The notes: generated by a model not told the origin, from the sequence alone. 64,000 bases of DNA from Brevibacillus laterosporus LMG 15441 (GCF_000219535.2 NZ_CP007806.1:1300501-1364500); one strand, 5' to 3'; shown: positions 25,725 to 35,411, counted from the first letter of the stretch. Numbers and translations are program-made.

Positions 25725-27236
25725 TTGAACAAAAAACAACAACGTGCTCTCCAACAAATTATCGTGAGCCGTGACATAGAAGAAACACGTATTGCTGTCA
25801 TGGAAGCAGGGCGACTTGCAGAATTGACAATGGAACAGAACAAACCAATGGCGGCGGTGGGAAATATTTATAGAGGGCGAGTAAAAAAAGTCTTACCAGC
25901 CATGCAAGCTGCCTTTATAGATATTGGAGAAGAGCAGGAAGCGTTTTTATATATTGACGAGGCATTGCCCCCAGGCTGGAAAGTACAGAACCGAGGGGCG
26001 GCCAAGCCTAATATTCGGACATTGGTACAAGTAGGCGAGGAAAAAATCGTCCAAATTAGCAAGGAAGCGATAGGAAGCAAATCTCCAAGACTTACCTCTG
26101 AAATCAGTCTGCCGGGACGCATGCTGGTTTATTTGCCATTTGCAGGGCTAATCTCGTTGTCACGTAAAATTGTAGACGTAGACAAACGGGAACGACTAAG
26201 AACATGGGCAACAGATAGCTTAGCTGAGGGAGAAGGGATTATTGTAAGAACGATGGCCGAGGAAGCTTCTGTGGAGCAGTTGCAGACAGAGCTTAATTTC
26301 CTGCGTACAAAATGGAAGGCGGCCTATCAGGAAACGGGAAAGAAAAAAACGCCGTCCCTTCTATTGTCAGCAGATGATGCAGTAAGCCGCATTTTATTAG
26401 ATCGCTCGGAAGATCAGATGCTGGAAATCGTAGTGGATGACGCAGAGCTGTATCATGAGCTTAGGGGACAAGCAAAGGCTATTTATCCAGCCATGTTTAC
26501 TAAAATTCAATTCTATCAAGGAAAAACCTCTGTGTTAGATGCCTATGGTGTCGACAAAGAAATTGAAAAAGCTCTGTACAGGCAAGTGTGGCTCAAAAGT
26601 GGCGGCTTCTTGGTAATTGATCAAACAGAGGCTATGACTGTGATCGATGTTAATACAGGGAAATTCACGGGGAAGAGCGGTCAGCAGCTAGAGGATACCG
26701 TGACGGCAACCAATGTGGAGGCAGCCCAAGAGATTGCTAGACAACTAAGGCTTCGCGATATTGGCGGTATTATCATAATTGATTTCATTGATATGAAGCA
26801 GGCCAAAAACCAGCAGATTGTACAGGAAGCCTTGCAGAGGGAATTAGACAAAGACGTGACCAATAGTTATGTCATGGGCTTTACACAATTAGGCCTTTTG
26901 GAAATGACAAGGAAAAAGGTAAGAAACAACCTTGCATCTGTTCTAACCAAGCCATGCATTACTTGCAGTGGTAAGGGGAGGATTTTAACGGAGCAGGAGG
27001 TAGCAGGGCGTTTTATTCGAGAGGCTAAAGCATTGATCCGGGGACAGGATGCAGAAGCTATTGTAGCCGCTTTTCATCCTCATGTGTATGAGTATGTTCA
27101 AGCTGAGGGAAGACGTGAGCAATTAGCGAAGGATTGGGACGTTTTGGTTCAATTTATTTCACGTGAAACCATGCACCCAAGTGAATATCAGATTTTGCAT
27201 GTTGGGAAAAAGGCTGACTCTAAACGTTTTTCTTGA
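25725..27236 (+). CDS. rng: Ribonuclease E/G family endoribonuclease
   Basis: This 503-residue enzyme has an N-terminal S1 RNA-binding segment (AAVGNIYRGRVKKVLPAMQA), the 5'-sensor region, a DNase I-like catalytic core (AMTVIDVNTGKFTGK; IIIIDFIDMK) carrying the Mg-binding aspartates, and the zinc-link CITCSGKGR. The length fits RNase G rather than RNase E with its long scaffold tail. It cleaves single-stranded A/U-rich RNA. It starts with TTG 25725 behind CCAGGAGGAAGA. B. subtilis lacks an RNase E/G and has rplU directly after spoIVFB, so the gene is an insertion relative to that order. Confidence 0.93.
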   Translation: MNKKQQRALQQIIVSRDIEETRIAVMEAGRLAELTMEQNKPMAAVGNIYRGRVKKVLPAMQAAFIDIGEEQEAFLYIDEALPPGWKVQNRGAAKPNIRTLVQVGEEKIVQISKEAIGSKSPRLTSEISLPGRMLVYLPFAGLISLSRKIVDVDKRERLRTWATDSLAEGEGIIVRTMAEEASVEQLQTELNFLRTKWKAAYQETGKKKTPSLLLSADDAVSRILLDRSEDQMLEIVVDDAELYHELRGQAKAIYPAMFTKIQFYQGKTSVLDAYGVDKEIEKALYRQVWLKSGGFLVIDQTEAMTVIDVNTGKFTGKSGQQLEDTVTATNVEAAQEIARQLRLRDIGGIIIIDFIDMKQAKNQQIVQEALQRELDKDVTNSYVMGFTQLGLLEMTRKKVRNNLASVLTKPCITCSGKGRILTEQEVAGRFIREAKALIRGQDAEAIVAAFHPHVYEYVQAEGRREQLAKDWDVLVQFISRETMHPSEYQILHVGKKADSKRFS

Positions 27237-27261
27237 CCTTTTCTACTAGGTATGATATTCT
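27233..27261 (+). promoter_or_regulatory. SigA promoter of the rplU operon
   Basis: TTGACC, 17 bp, TATTCT. The -35 box overlaps the rng stop codon. Confidence 0.8.
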
Positions 27262-27267
27262 CTGATT

Positions 27268-27384
27268 GTTATGCAGCTATGCTTGTACCTTGAGCATACT
27301 GTAACCGCGCGAATCAGGTTTTAGTAAGATGGTTTGTAAAGCCACACCTGCATAAGGCGAGTCTGAGTATAGGAGGTGCAATAG
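27268..27384 (+). promoter_or_regulatory. L21-type ribosomal protein leader
   Basis: A structured 5' UTR of about 117 bases separates the promoter from rplU. It contains several short inverted segments (for example GCTATGCTTGTACCTTGAGCATA) and ends in the TAGGAGGTGCAAT ribosome-binding site. Firmicute rplU operons carry an autoregulatory L21 leader here. I infer this one from position and structure, not from a model match. Confidence 0.6.
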
Positions 27385-27385
27385 A

Positions 27386-27697
27386 ATGTACGCAATTATC
27401 GTAACAGGTGGTAAACAATACAAAGTTGAAGAGGGTGCTACTCTTTTCATCGAAAAACTAGCTGCTTCCGAAGGTGAAACAGTTACTTTTGATCAAGTAT
27501 TGTTCGTAAGCAAAGACGGTAAAGTAACTGCGGGTACTCCAACTGTAGCTGGTGCAACTGTAACAGCTAAAGTTGAAAAGCACGGTAAAGGTGAGAAAGT
27601 TATCGTGTATAAGTACAAAGCAAAGAAAAACTACCGTCGTAAGCAAGGTCACCGTCAACCATTCTCTAAAGTTGTTATCGAAAAGATCAACGCGTAA
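27386..27697 (+). CDS. rplU: 50S ribosomal protein L21
   Basis: This 103-residue large-subunit protein has the standard N-terminus [17 protein letters not shown] and C-terminal [20 protein letters not shown]. The start ATG 27386 follows TAGGAGGTGC. Its stop overlaps the prp start by one base (TAATG), so translation is coupled. Codon usage is that of highly expressed genes. Confidence 0.99.
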   Translation: MYAIIVTGGKQYKVEEGATLFIEKLAASEGETVTFDQVLFVSKDGKVTAGTPTVAGATVTAKVEKHGKGEKVIVYKYKAKKNYRRKQGHRQPFSKVVIEKINA

Positions 27698-28053
27698 TGG
27701 TTAAGGTCGAGGTAATTCGATCTCAGACGGGCATTGCAGAGATTGCTATGACAGGTCATGCCAATGCTGGCAAATACGGAGAGGACATTGTTTGTTCGGC
27801 TGTATCGGCTATTATTTTAGGCAACCTGAATGCGGTACATCTTTTGCTCGGTTTGAAGCCGGATGTGGAAATGAACACAGAAGAGGGCGGATTTTTAAAG
27901 TGGCGGCTTTCATCTTTGCATGATCCGGCTCTTGAAGAGAAGCAACAACTACTAGCGGAAAGCACAGTGGTTGCTCTACTGGCTATTTCCCAAAACTACG
28001 GAACATATATTTCTGTACAAGATTCAAAATGGCAAGGGGGTGCTCACTCATGA
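27697..28053 (+). CDS. prp: Prp, cysteine protease processing ribosomal protein L27
   Basis: This 118-residue protein of the YsxB family has the conserved His in [20 protein letters not shown] (His22) and the catalytic Cys34 twelve residues later. Prp removes the N-terminal extension of L27 in Firmicutes. The partner gene rpmA, encoding an L27 with that extension, is immediately downstream and overlaps by four bases (ATGA at 28050). The gene lies between rplU and rpmA as in Bacillus and Staphylococcus. Confidence 0.94.
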   Translation: MVKVEVIRSQTGIAEIAMTGHANAGKYGEDIVCSAVSAIILGNLNAVHLLLGLKPDVEMNTEEGGFLKWRLSSLHDPALEEKQQLLAESTVVALLAISQNYGTYISVQDSKWQGGAHS

Positions 28054-28352
28054 TGAACATGCTATTCACTATGGACCTGCAATTCTTCGCATCCAAAAAA
28101 GGGGTAGGTTCTACAAAGAACGGTCGTGACTCCATCGCTAAGCGCCTTGGTACAAAGCGTGGCGACGGCCAATTCGTAAAAGCTGGTAACATTCTTGTTC
28201 GCCAACGCGGAACAAAAATTTATCCAGGTGCTAACGTAGGCATCGGCGGCGACGATACTTTGTTCGCGAAAGCTGACGGAATCGTTCGTTTCAAACGTCT
28301 GGGACGCGATCGCAAGCAAGTTGTGATCGAACCAGTTGTTGCTGAAGCGTAA
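28050..28352 (+). CDS. rpmA: 50S ribosomal protein L27 with cleavable N-terminal extension
   Basis: This 100-residue L27 begins [18 protein letters not shown]. The LQFFA/SKKG junction is the Prp cleavage motif, and mature L27 starts after Ala. The mature N-terminus reaches the peptidyl transferase centre. I chose ATG 28050 (or 28053), with AAGGGGGTG seven bases upstream. The longer frame from 28029 overlaps prp further and has no such site. A terminator follows at 28370. Confidence 0.97.
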   Translation: MMNMLFTMDLQFFASKKGVGSTKNGRDSIAKRLGTKRGDGQFVKAGNILVRQRGTKIYPGANVGIGGDDTLFAKADGIVRFKRLGRDRKQVVIEPVVAEA

Positions 28353-28369
28353 TAACGACAAGAAGCTAA

Positions 28370-28395
28370 AACCCAGCCAATCGCTGGGTTTTTCT
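28370..28395 (+). terminator. Terminator of the rplU-prp-rpmA operon
   Basis: AACCCAGC pairs with GCTGGGTT around CAATC, followed by TTTCTTTTT. Confidence 0.92.
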
Positions 28396-28410
28396 TTTTA
28401 CTCACTATCC

Positions 28411-28438
28411 TTTACTCTACTCGTACTTATGTTAAAAT
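28411..28438 (+). promoter_or_regulatory. Candidate promoter of spo0B-obg
   Basis: TTTACT, 16 bp, TAAAAT; moderate match to SigA. Confidence 0.45.
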
Positions 28439-28474
28439 AAAAGATGGAATCCATATAGTGACAGGTGGGAAAAC

Positions 28475-29059
28475 ATGAAGGACGAACAAAAGTTTATTAC
28501 GGATCATGCGGACACGTTATTGAGAATTGTAAACCAGGATCGTCATGATTGGCTCAATCATCTTCAGGTTCTCCATGCTTATTTGAAGCTGGGACGCTAC
28601 CAAGATGGAGAGGATTACCTGCAAAAAGTGACCGAGGAAGCTCACCGTGAAAGTATGATTGCTCGCATAAACTGTTCGCGTTTGTCTGCTTTCTTTTTGA
28701 CGTTTAATGCGTTAAATCGAGACATAATAGTAGAAGTAGAGGTTAAAACACAGGTAGATGTGACCAAGCTAGAGATGCAAAGCGATAGCTTTTTTTATTT
28801 GATTTCAACTTGCATCGGTCTATTACAACATCACTTGCATAAAGAACAAGTGGAGCATCCTCACTTAGCGGTGACGTTGTTTCACTCGGATAATGAAGTA
28901 TTTGCCAACTTTGACTTGGAAGGTCAGGTCTCTGCATTAGTTGCAGGGGAAGTGGAAAAGCTTATTCATGATCACAAGGGTATGGCCAAGCTCGTAAGTG
29001 AACAAATACATACCGATACAGGCTGGATTGCTGAAATGAGCTTTCCTTGCAAAATGTAG
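28475..29059 (+). CDS. spo0B: Sporulation phosphotransferase Spo0B
   Basis: This phosphorelay protein moves phosphate from Spo0F to Spo0A. The active-site helix NQDRHDWLNHLQ carries the phosphorylated histidine (His24), followed by a second helix of the four-helix bundle and a degenerate ATPase-like C-terminal domain. At 194 residues it matches the family. Its place between rpmA and obg is the classical one. The start ATG 28475 follows CAGGTGGGAAAAC. Confidence 0.93.
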   Translation: MKDEQKFITDHADTLLRIVNQDRHDWLNHLQVLHAYLKLGRYQDGEDYLQKVTEEAHRESMIARINCSRLSAFFLTFNALNRDIIVEVEVKTQVDVTKLEMQSDSFFYLISTCIGLLQHHLHKEQVEHPHLAVTLFHSDNEVFANFDLEGQVSALVAGEVEKLIHDHKGMAKLVSEQIHTDTGWIAEMSFPCKM

Positions 29060-29074
29060 AGAGGTGGCAATTTC

Positions 29075-30352
29075 GTGTTTGTTGATCAAGTAAAAGTATA
29101 TGTAAAAGGTGGAGACGGCGGTAATGGAGCAGTTTCATTCCGTCGTGAAAAGTATGTAGCACTCGGAGGTCCTGCGGGTGGAGATGGTGGTAAGGGAGCG
29201 AACGTTGTTTTCGTCGTGGACGAAGGATTGCGTACGCTTATTGATTTCCGTTACCAACGACATTTTAAAGCAAAACGTGGTGAACACGGAAGAACGAAAG
29301 GAATGCACGGTGCTGGAGCAGAGGATATGATCGTTCGTGTTCCTCCAGGTACTACCGTGTACGATGATGATACGCAAGAAGTGATTGCTGATCTTATTGA
29401 ACATGGTCAGCGTGCAATTATTGCTAAAGGTGGCCGCGGCGGACGAGGTAATATTCGTTTTGCCACGTCTTCTAATCCGGCTCCAGAGATTGCGGAGAAC
29501 GGTGAACCAGGTCAAGAACGCTATATTCGTATGGAATTAAAGCTGATTGCGGACGTAGGCTTAGTTGGTTATCCAAGTGTAGGAAAATCAACGCTTCTAT
29601 CTTCCGTTACAGCAGCAAAGCCTAAGATTGCTGCGTATCATTTCACAACAATCGCTCCAAATCTAGGTGTAGTAGACCTAGGTGAAAAAAGCTTTGTAAT
29701 GGCTGATTTGCCAGGCCTTATTGAAGGTGCTCATGAAGGCGTTGGGCTTGGTCATCAGTTTTTACGTCATGTTGAGCGCACAAGGGTGATTGTACATGTG
29801 ATTGATATGGCTGCGACTGAGGGCCGTGATCCATACGAGGACTATCTTCAAATTAACGAAGAACTTAAACATTACAATGCCCGCATGGAAGACAGACCAC
29901 AAATTATTGTGGCTAATAAAATGGATTTGCCGGATGCAGAAGTGCATTTACAGGCTTTCCGTGAAAAATGTCCAGATGCGAAAATATATTCGATTTCTGG
30001 CGCCACTCGTCAGGGTGTACAAGAACTCATGTATGCTATTAGTGATTTACTTGAGACGATCCCAGAGCGTTTCGAAGTAGAGGAAGTAGTGGAAGTAGAA
30101 GAAAGAGTTGTATTTAAAGCAGAGCCAGAAGAAATACCATTTGTCATTACAAGAGAGAATGACGTATTTGTGGTGAGTGGTGAGAAGCTTGAAAAATTAA
30201 CGAAGATGACTAACTTGAACAGCTATGACTCCATACAACGTTTTGCACGTTTGATGCGCACTATGGGAATTGATCAGGCTCTTCGTGAACGTGGTGCGAA
30301 AGACGGGGATACCGTTCAGATTGGTAAATTTGAATTTGAGTTCCAAGAGTAA
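29075..30352 (+). CDS. obg: GTPase Obg/CgtA
   Basis: This essential ribosome-associated GTPase has three domains. The glycine-rich Obg fold spans residues about 1-158 ([19 protein letters not shown]). The G domain has [21 protein letters not shown] and NKMDLPD. The C-terminal OCT domain is around residues 350-425. It takes part in 50S maturation and stress or sporulation signalling. It starts with GTG 29075, seven bases after GAGAGGTGG and 15 bases after spo0B. Confidence 0.98.
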   Translation: MFVDQVKVYVKGGDGGNGAVSFRREKYVALGGPAGGDGGKGANVVFVVDEGLRTLIDFRYQRHFKAKRGEHGRTKGMHGAGAEDMIVRVPPGTTVYDDDTQEVIADLIEHGQRAIIAKGGRGGRGNIRFATSSNPAPEIAENGEPGQERYIRMELKLIADVGLVGYPSVGKSTLLSSVTAAKPKIAAYHFTTIAPNLGVVDLGEKSFVMADLPGLIEGAHEGVGLGHQFLRHVERTRVIVHVIDMAATEGRDPYEDYLQINEELKHYNARMEDRPQIIVANKMDLPDAEVHLQAFREKCPDAKIYSISGATRQGVQELMYAISDLLETIPERFEVEEVVEVEERVVFKAEPEEIPFVITRENDVFVVSGEKLEKLTKMTNLNSYDSIQRFARLMRTMGIDQALRERGAKDGDTVQIGKFEFEFQE

Positions 30353-30379
30353 ACTTTCGTTAAAAGTGAGTGTGGTGAG

Positions 30380-31144
30380 ATGGGGACTATGGGGGAAGAC
30401 AGACAGCTTGTACGCGGAACCATTGTACATGTATCACGTGAAAATGAATCCGTTGCTCTAAAGGATGCTATGATAGAGTATCAGAAGGGAGATTATTTAC
30501 TACTCTCTTGTATTTTAGATCAGGCGAATCCTTCTTTTTTGGGTTGTATTCTTCATGTGCGTTTCAATGAAGGTCAGGAGTATCAAGCCTACGAGGTATA
30601 TACAGAGAAGATCGCATGGCCGGTTGTGATTATGGGGCTACTCCCTGTACGCACAGAATCAGTAGCTGAGGGATCGAAGCAGCAGAAAGGACAAACCTCT
30701 TCCTCTGTTGAAAGCTCTCATGATGCTACTCGCCAAGCTATCCTAGCAAAATTAAAGGGAAGCAAGCAAGATGCATCCGCTCTCACGAATAACCAGTCTG
30801 GTAATCGAGAAAATCAGGCTCAACAATTGGTGAATCCTGACTTTATTATTAATGTTCCTTACAAGCGAATGGGAGCTAAACCGAATGAAGAGCTGGGAGA
30901 GGGAGTACTCCTTAGCTTTTCGGAAAAGGAGCTTCATGTAGGAACAGATGGTTATTTGGCAAAGGGGGATTTTGTTAATCTCTCGTTTGTAATTCCACGT
31001 ACGAAAACGGAAGTAGTAGCTATGACGAAAGTAATTGAAAAGCGGTTTGATAATAATATCACAATTGTTACGCTCTCGATCACAGATGTTGATCCTGCTC
31101 AGCATGCTGAGCTAATCGCCTACCACAAGACGATGTTATCATAA
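30380..31144 (+). CDS. Uncharacterised protein, possible degenerate PilZ-like C-terminal domain
   Basis: This 254-residue soluble protein has no signal peptide. The N-terminal part (about 1-95) is a compact beta-rich region. A Ser/Gln-rich linker (about 96-150) joins it to a C-terminal domain (about 155-250) whose strand pattern, with GDFVNLSFVIPRTKTEVVAM, recalls PilZ or YcgR-type domains. The c-di-GMP-binding RxxxR and D/NxSxxG motifs are not visible, so I do not claim ligand binding. It sits 27 bases after obg and is probably co-transcribed, ending at the terminator at 31153. The start ATG 30380 follows GTGTGGTGAG. I recognise no named family. Confidence 0.75.
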   Translation: MGTMGEDRQLVRGTIVHVSRENESVALKDAMIEYQKGDYLLLSCILDQANPSFLGCILHVRFNEGQEYQAYEVYTEKIAWPVVIMGLLPVRTESVAEGSKQQKGQTSSSVESSHDATRQAILAKLKGSKQDASALTNNQSGNRENQAQQLVNPDFIINVPYKRMGAKPNEELGEGVLLSFSEKELHVGTDGYLAKGDFVNLSFVIPRTKTEVVAMTKVIEKRFDNNITIVTLSITDVDPAQHAELIAYHKTMLS

Positions 31145-31152
31145 ACCTTAAT

Positions 31153-31187
31153 AAAGGCACCTCGTTTACCATAACGAGGTGCCTTTT
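31153..31187. terminator. Bidirectional terminator between obg unit and small - strand gene
   Basis: AAAGGCACCTCGTT pairs with AACGAGGTGCCTTT around TACCAT. T-rich sequence follows on the + strand and A-rich sequence precedes it, so it can serve both converging genes. Confidence 0.92.
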
Positions 31188-31209
31188 TATTTTGCTTTGT
31201 GAGCGTCAA

Positions 31210-31362
31210 TCAGCCTCCGCGCTCATTGTCTATCTGATAATTTGGAGAAACAGCCATGCGCTTCTCATCTAATTTTTTCCCGAATTGATCCAGCGATCCC
31301 GGTTTTCCAACACCATTGTGGTTACGTCTTTGTGATTTATCAGATTTTCCACGTCCACCCAT
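31210..31362 (-). CDS. Small basic protein of unknown function (50 aa)
   Basis: The - strand frame runs from ATG 31362 to TGA 31210, with a strong ribosome-binding site (AAAGGAGGTG) upstream. The protein begins MGGRGKSDKSQRRNHNG and continues with KPGSLDQFGKKLDEKRMAV. It is hydrophilic, rich in Lys/Arg/Gly/Asn, and has no Cys and no membrane segment. Composition and size recall minor small acid-soluble spore proteins, but I cannot match a family. It is transcribed convergently towards the obg unit and shares its bidirectional terminator. Confidence 0.72.
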   Translation of the reverse strand: MGGRGKSDKSQRRNHNGVGKPGSLDQFGKKLDEKRMAVSPNYQIDNERGG

Positions 31363-31502
31363 TTGTTACACCTCCTTTATTAGAGTAAGATGGTACATTT
31401 TTTGATTGGGAAAACATGGACAGTATAGGGTTTTTGCCTGTTTTACTGTCACAGCCTAGTGTGTACGTCGATAGTCGCTTTCATGTAATCCGCTTTTTGG
31501 GG

Positions 31503-31531
31503 TTGTCATAGTATCAGAGTCAGCGTATAAT
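31503..31531 (+). promoter_or_regulatory. SigA promoter of the pheB-hom-thrCB-pheA operon
   Basis: TTGTCA, 17 bp, TATAAT. The predicted leader to pheB is only about 35 bases, leaving no room for an attenuator or riboswitch. Confidence 0.85.
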
Positions 31532-31571
31532 GTCCTTTATAAGAAAACACTTGTATTTTTCAGGAGGACAC

Positions 31572-32018
31572 ATGAGTAAACGAGATGAAAAATTCTATTT
31601 AATTCGAGCGGACATCCTCCCAGAATCGATCGCGAAGACGATTGAAGTAAAAAAACTGTTAGAATCAGGCGAAATTGACACGGTGAATGAAGCGGTCGAG
31701 CGGGTTGGACTGAGTCGTAGTGCTTTCTATAAATACAAAGATGCGATTTTCCCTTTCAATGCCATGATGAGTGAAAAGATTATGACCGTGAGTCTTACGT
31801 TGGAGCATCGTTCAGGTATTTTATCAAGGGTATTGCAATTTGTAGCAGAAAAAGGCGGGAATGTCCTAACAATCAATCAAACCATTCCGTTGCAAGGGAT
31901 TGCCAATGTAGCAATGTCTGTAGATATGGCACAGCTACATATGCCAACGACGGAGTTTTTAGATTTGCTTGAAAAGCTACAAGGTGTACGCAAGGCATTA
32001 ATCGTGGGCAGAGGCTAA
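31572..32018 (+). CDS. pheB: ACT-domain protein PheB
   Basis: This 148-residue protein has an N-terminal helical segment (VNEAVERVGLSRSAFYKYKD, helix-turn-helix-like) and a C-terminal ACT domain (TLEHRSGILSRVLQFVAEKG), a fold that binds amino acids. It follows obg in Bacillus too. A regulatory role in aromatic or threonine metabolism is suggested by its neighbours hom and pheA. The start ATG 31572 follows CAGGAGGACAC; the frame from 31530 lies partly in the promoter. Confidence 0.88.
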   Translation: MSKRDEKFYLIRADILPESIAKTIEVKKLLESGEIDTVNEAVERVGLSRSAFYKYKDAIFPFNAMMSEKIMTVSLTLEHRSGILSRVLQFVAEKGGNVLTINQTIPLQGIANVAMSVDMAQLHMPTTEFLDLLEKLQGVRKALIVGRG

Positions 32019-32046
32019 TAACGAGGACAACCAAGGAGGCGTAAGC

Positions 32047-33372
32047 ATGGAGAAAAAGCAGGTAAAAGTAGGCTTGATGGGACTTGGAACGGTAGGAACA
32101 GGTGTAGTTCGGATTGTGGACGCTCATCAGGAGGACCTGTTTAACCAAACGGGCCTGAGCATTGAGATTCATAAGATTCTGGTACAGGACAAAGAAAAAG
32201 CCCGGAGTATCGTAATTGATCAGGAGAAAATCACCACGAACGCGGATGATTTAATAGAAGACCCGGATATTGATGTTATTGTTGAGGTAATTGGTGGCAT
32301 ACACCCTACAAAAGATTATCTGCTAAAGGCTCTTGCAAAAGGGAAAAATGTAGTCACTGCAAATAAGGATTTAATGGCGTTGCATGGTGCAGAGCTATTG
32401 CATAAAGCCCAAGAAAAAAAATGCGATGTTTTTTATGAAGCGAGTGTTGCTGGGGGAATTCCGATACTTCGCGCTTTGGTAGAAGGCTTTTCCTCGGATA
32501 GAATCACTAAAATGATGGGGATTGTAAATGGTACGACTAACTATATTATGACGAAAATGAGCAAGGAAGGGGCTGAATATCGGGAAGTACTGGCTGAAGC
32601 TCAAGCCCTTGGATATGCAGAGTCTGATCCGACTGCCGATGTGGAAGGTTTCGATGCCGCTAGAAAGATGGCAATCCTCTCTACACTGGGCTTCCGTGTC
32701 CCGATGAATTTGGAAGATGTACAGGTAAGAGGTATTAGCAAGGTTAATAAAGAGGATATTGCTTACGGGAAAAAATTAGGCTACGAAGTTAAGCTGCTTG
32801 GAATTGCACGTCGCGATAACGATGAGATTGAAGTAAGCGTACAGCCTACAATGGTTCATAAGTCTCACCCGTTAGCTTCTGTGAATGGCGTGTTTAACGC
32901 GGTGTATGTTCATGGGGAAGCGGTGGGAGAAACGATGTTTTATGGACCTGGAGCTGGTGAGATGCCAACGGCTACAGCAGTGGTTTCTGATTTGATTAGC
33001 GTAGTAAAAAATATGAAATTAGGTGTAAATGGACGTGGAACAGTGGCCCCATACAAAGAGAAAAAGCTAAAAACTGATGATAAAAAATTCTCGAAATACT
33101 TCATACGACTGATCGTTGCAGATAAGCGTGGCGTACTTGCTCAAATTACAAACCTGTTAGCAGAAAAGGATGTTAGTTTGGACCAGGTTATCCAACAGCC
33201 GTATCAGGATAGCGGTCAATCCGAGATTGTAATGGTTACACATACTTCCTCCAAATATAATGTGGCATCCGTACTAAAAACGCTAGAGGGCATGGATGTG
33301 ATTAGCGAAATTAAGAGCTACTATCAGGTGGAGGGTACAGATAAGGAAGCAGGTGCTGTTCATAATGAGTAA
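32047..33372 (+). CDS. hom: Homoserine dehydrogenase with C-terminal ACT domain
   Basis: Makes homoserine from aspartate semialdehyde with NAD(P)H, the branch step to threonine and methionine. The Rossmann motif [13 protein letters not shown] is at residues 8-20, then NKDLMALHG, the catalytic region [14 protein letters not shown], and [18 protein letters not shown]. The ACT domain near residues 355-430 suggests feedback control by threonine. At 441 residues it fits the ACT-bearing form. The start ATG 32047 follows CCAAGGAGGCG. It overlaps thrC by eight bases. Confidence 0.97.
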   Translation: MEKKQVKVGLMGLGTVGTGVVRIVDAHQEDLFNQTGLSIEIHKILVQDKEKARSIVIDQEKITTNADDLIEDPDIDVIVEVIGGIHPTKDYLLKALAKGKNVVTANKDLMALHGAELLHKAQEKKCDVFYEASVAGGIPILRALVEGFSSDRITKMMGIVNGTTNYIMTKMSKEGAEYREVLAEAQALGYAESDPTADVEGFDAARKMAILSTLGFRVPMNLEDVQVRGISKVNKEDIAYGKKLGYEVKLLGIARRDNDEIEVSVQPTMVHKSHPLASVNGVFNAVYVHGEAVGETMFYGPGAGEMPTATAVVSDLISVVKNMKLGVNGRGTVAPYKEKKLKTDDKKFSKYFIRLIVADKRGVLAQITNLLAEKDVSLDQVIQQPYQDSGQSEIVMVTHTSSKYNVASVLKTLEGMDVISEIKSYYQVEGTDKEAGAVHNE

Positions 33373-34423
33373 GGATAGACTAGGGATTATCGCACAGTAT
33401 AAAGAATTTTTGCCCGTATCAGAAAATACGCCTCTTTTGACCCTGCATGAGGGAAATACTCCATTGGTCCATGCAGCTCGCTTATCTGAAGAGTGGGGAG
33501 TAGAGCTTCACTTTAAATATGAGGGGTTAAATCCGACAGGCTCCTTTAAGGACCGAGGCATGGTGATGGCAGTTGCCAAGGCAGTGGAAGAGGGAAGCAA
33601 TACCATTATGTGTGCTTCAACAGGTAATACATCTGCTGCCGCTGCCGCTTATGCAGCTCGTGCAGGACTGCGTTGTATCGTATTAATTCCAGATGGAAAC
33701 ATTGCCCTGGGTAAATTGGCCCAAGCAATTGCTTATGGAGCAGAAGTCATTTCAATCAATGGCAATTTTGATGAAGCCTTGCGCATTGTCCAACAAATTA
33801 CACAAGAAGAGCCCATTACTTTAGTTAATTCGGTAAATCCATATAGAATTGAAGGGCAAAAAACAGCATCCTTTGAGATATGTGATCGTTTAGGAGAAGC
33901 TCCTGATATTTTAGCAATTCCAGTTGGAAATGCAGGTAATATCACAGCTTATTGGAAGGGCTTTACAGAATATCATCGAGCAGGTAAGATTACCGCCCTA
34001 CCAAAAATGTATGGATTTCAAGCAGCAGGAGCAGCCCCACTTGTCTTAGGGCATCCTGTAGAACAGCCTGAAACAATTGCAACAGCGATTCGTATCGGGA
34101 ATCCTGCTAGCAAAGCTGGAGCTTTACAGGCATTGAAGCAGTCAAATGGTCGCATAGAAAGTGTCACAGACGAGGAGATTTTAGAAGCGTACCAGCTTTT
34201 GGCTAAAAAAGAGGGCATCTTCTGTGAGCCTGCCTCTGCAGCTTCCTTTGCGGGTATCATTAAATTACACCGGATGGGACAGTTGACACAAGGAGCTCGC
34301 ATCGTATGCGTCTTGACTGGGCACGGCTTAAAAGATCCGAGCATCGCAATTAAGACCATTGCCAATGAACCCGTGAAAGTGCCTGCAACAAGAGAAGATG
34401 TCATGGGACTGATCAAAAAGTAA
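33365..34423 (+). CDS. thrC: Threonine synthase
   Basis: This PLP enzyme converts phosphohomoserine to threonine. The PLP-binding lysine is K62 in TGSFKDRGM. The phosphate-binding loop ([12 protein letters not shown]) and [11 protein letters not shown] near the C-terminus are present. ATG 33365 inside the end of hom is chosen; the frame from 33353 only adds MLFI and lacks a ribosome-binding site. It is followed by thrB after 13 bases. Confidence 0.96.
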   Translation: MSKDRLGIIAQYKEFLPVSENTPLLTLHEGNTPLVHAARLSEEWGVELHFKYEGLNPTGSFKDRGMVMAVAKAVEEGSNTIMCASTGNTSAAAAAYAARAGLRCIVLIPDGNIALGKLAQAIAYGAEVISINGNFDEALRIVQQITQEEPITLVNSVNPYRIEGQKTASFEICDRLGEAPDILAIPVGNAGNITAYWKGFTEYHRAGKITALPKMYGFQAAGAAPLVLGHPVEQPETIATAIRIGNPASKAGALQALKQSNGRIESVTDEEILEAYQLLAKKEGIFCEPASAASFAGIIKLHRMGQLTQGARIVCVLTGHGLKDPSIAIKTIANEPVKVPATREDVMGLIKK

Positions 34424-34436
34424 AGTAGGTGTCAGC

Positions 34437-35375
34437 ATGTCTATACAGAAAGTAACAGTGAGAGTACCAGCTAGCACAGCCAATCTGGGTGCTGGTTTTG
34501 ATACAATCGGTCTTGCTTTCCAGCTTTATACAACCATAACCATGAGCATTGCCCGGCAAACTACGATTCGATTAGTGGGACCAGAGCTTGCTAGCTTGCC
34601 TCAAGATAAAACCAATCTACTTTACGAAGTGGCGGCCTTCTTATTTGAGAAGGCCTCGCTTCCTATACCTGAATTATTTATTGAGGTAGAGACTGAGGTT
34701 CCCTTGACTCGAGGGCTTGGCAGTAGTGCAGCGGCAGTTGTAGGTGCTTTAATTGCAGCGAATGTCCTTGCAGGTAAGCCGTTTACAGACGGACAGCTCT
34801 TTACGTTTGCCAGCCGTTGGGAGGGACATCCAGATAATGTAGGAGCTTCACAATTTGGGGGTCTAATTATTTCAGCGTTACCAGATAATGAAGCTGAGCA
34901 AGTTCCTTATGCTAAATTTTCGGTTCCTGAGCGATTGAAGACACTGGTAGTCATTCCTGATTTTGAATTGTCTACTCATCAAGCGAGGAAAGCATTGCCT
35001 GATCAATATTCCCGTGAAGATGCGGTTTATAATATTTCACGTGCAAGCCTATTGGTTGCTGCGTTTGCTCAAGACCGTTTAGATTTATTGGCTACTGCTA
35101 TGCAGGATCGTCTACACCAGCCTTATCGTACAGCATTAGTTCCAGGCCTATCTGAAATTGTGGAAAAAGCACAGGATTACGGCGCCTTAGGAGCAGCCTT
35201 GTCAGGAGCAGGGCCAACCATTCTTTGCTTTTTCGAACATGATCAAGCAGAGCAAAGACTGTTACAATTTATTGAACAAGTAATGCAGAAAAATCAATTA
35301 AGCTATTCTACTATGGTTCTCTTTCCTGATGATAATGGGGCAATTATTGACACAAGCCCTGTATATACAGCATAA
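34437..35375 (+). CDS. thrB: Homoserine kinase
   Basis: This GHMP-family kinase phosphorylates homoserine for ThrC. The substrate motif VPASTANLGAGFDTIG is at the N-terminus, the ATP loop is PLTRGLGSSAAAVVGA, and GAALSGAGPTILCF is the third GHMP motif. At 312 residues it is normal. The start ATG 34437 follows TAAAGTAGGTGTCAGC. Confidence 0.96.
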   Translation: MSIQKVTVRVPASTANLGAGFDTIGLAFQLYTTITMSIARQTTIRLVGPELASLPQDKTNLLYEVAAFLFEKASLPIPELFIEVETEVPLTRGLGSSAAAVVGALIAANVLAGKPFTDGQLFTFASRWEGHPDNVGASQFGGLIISALPDNEAEQVPYAKFSVPERLKTLVVIPDFELSTHQARKALPDQYSREDAVYNISRASLLVAAFAQDRLDLLATAMQDRLHQPYRTALVPGLSEIVEKAQDYGALGAALSGAGPTILCFFEHDQAEQRLLQFIEQVMQKNQLSYSTMVLFPDDNGAIIDTSPVYTA

Positions 35376-35411
35376 TGCATAGAAAAACATCAGATGGGAG
35401 CATGAAGTATA

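Noticed and set aside
31419-31450. Hairpin GACAGTA/TACTGTC upstream of the 50-residue gene as a riboswitch or attenuator
   Set aside because: The stem is short with a large loop, no U tract and no known motif, so it is not called as a feature.
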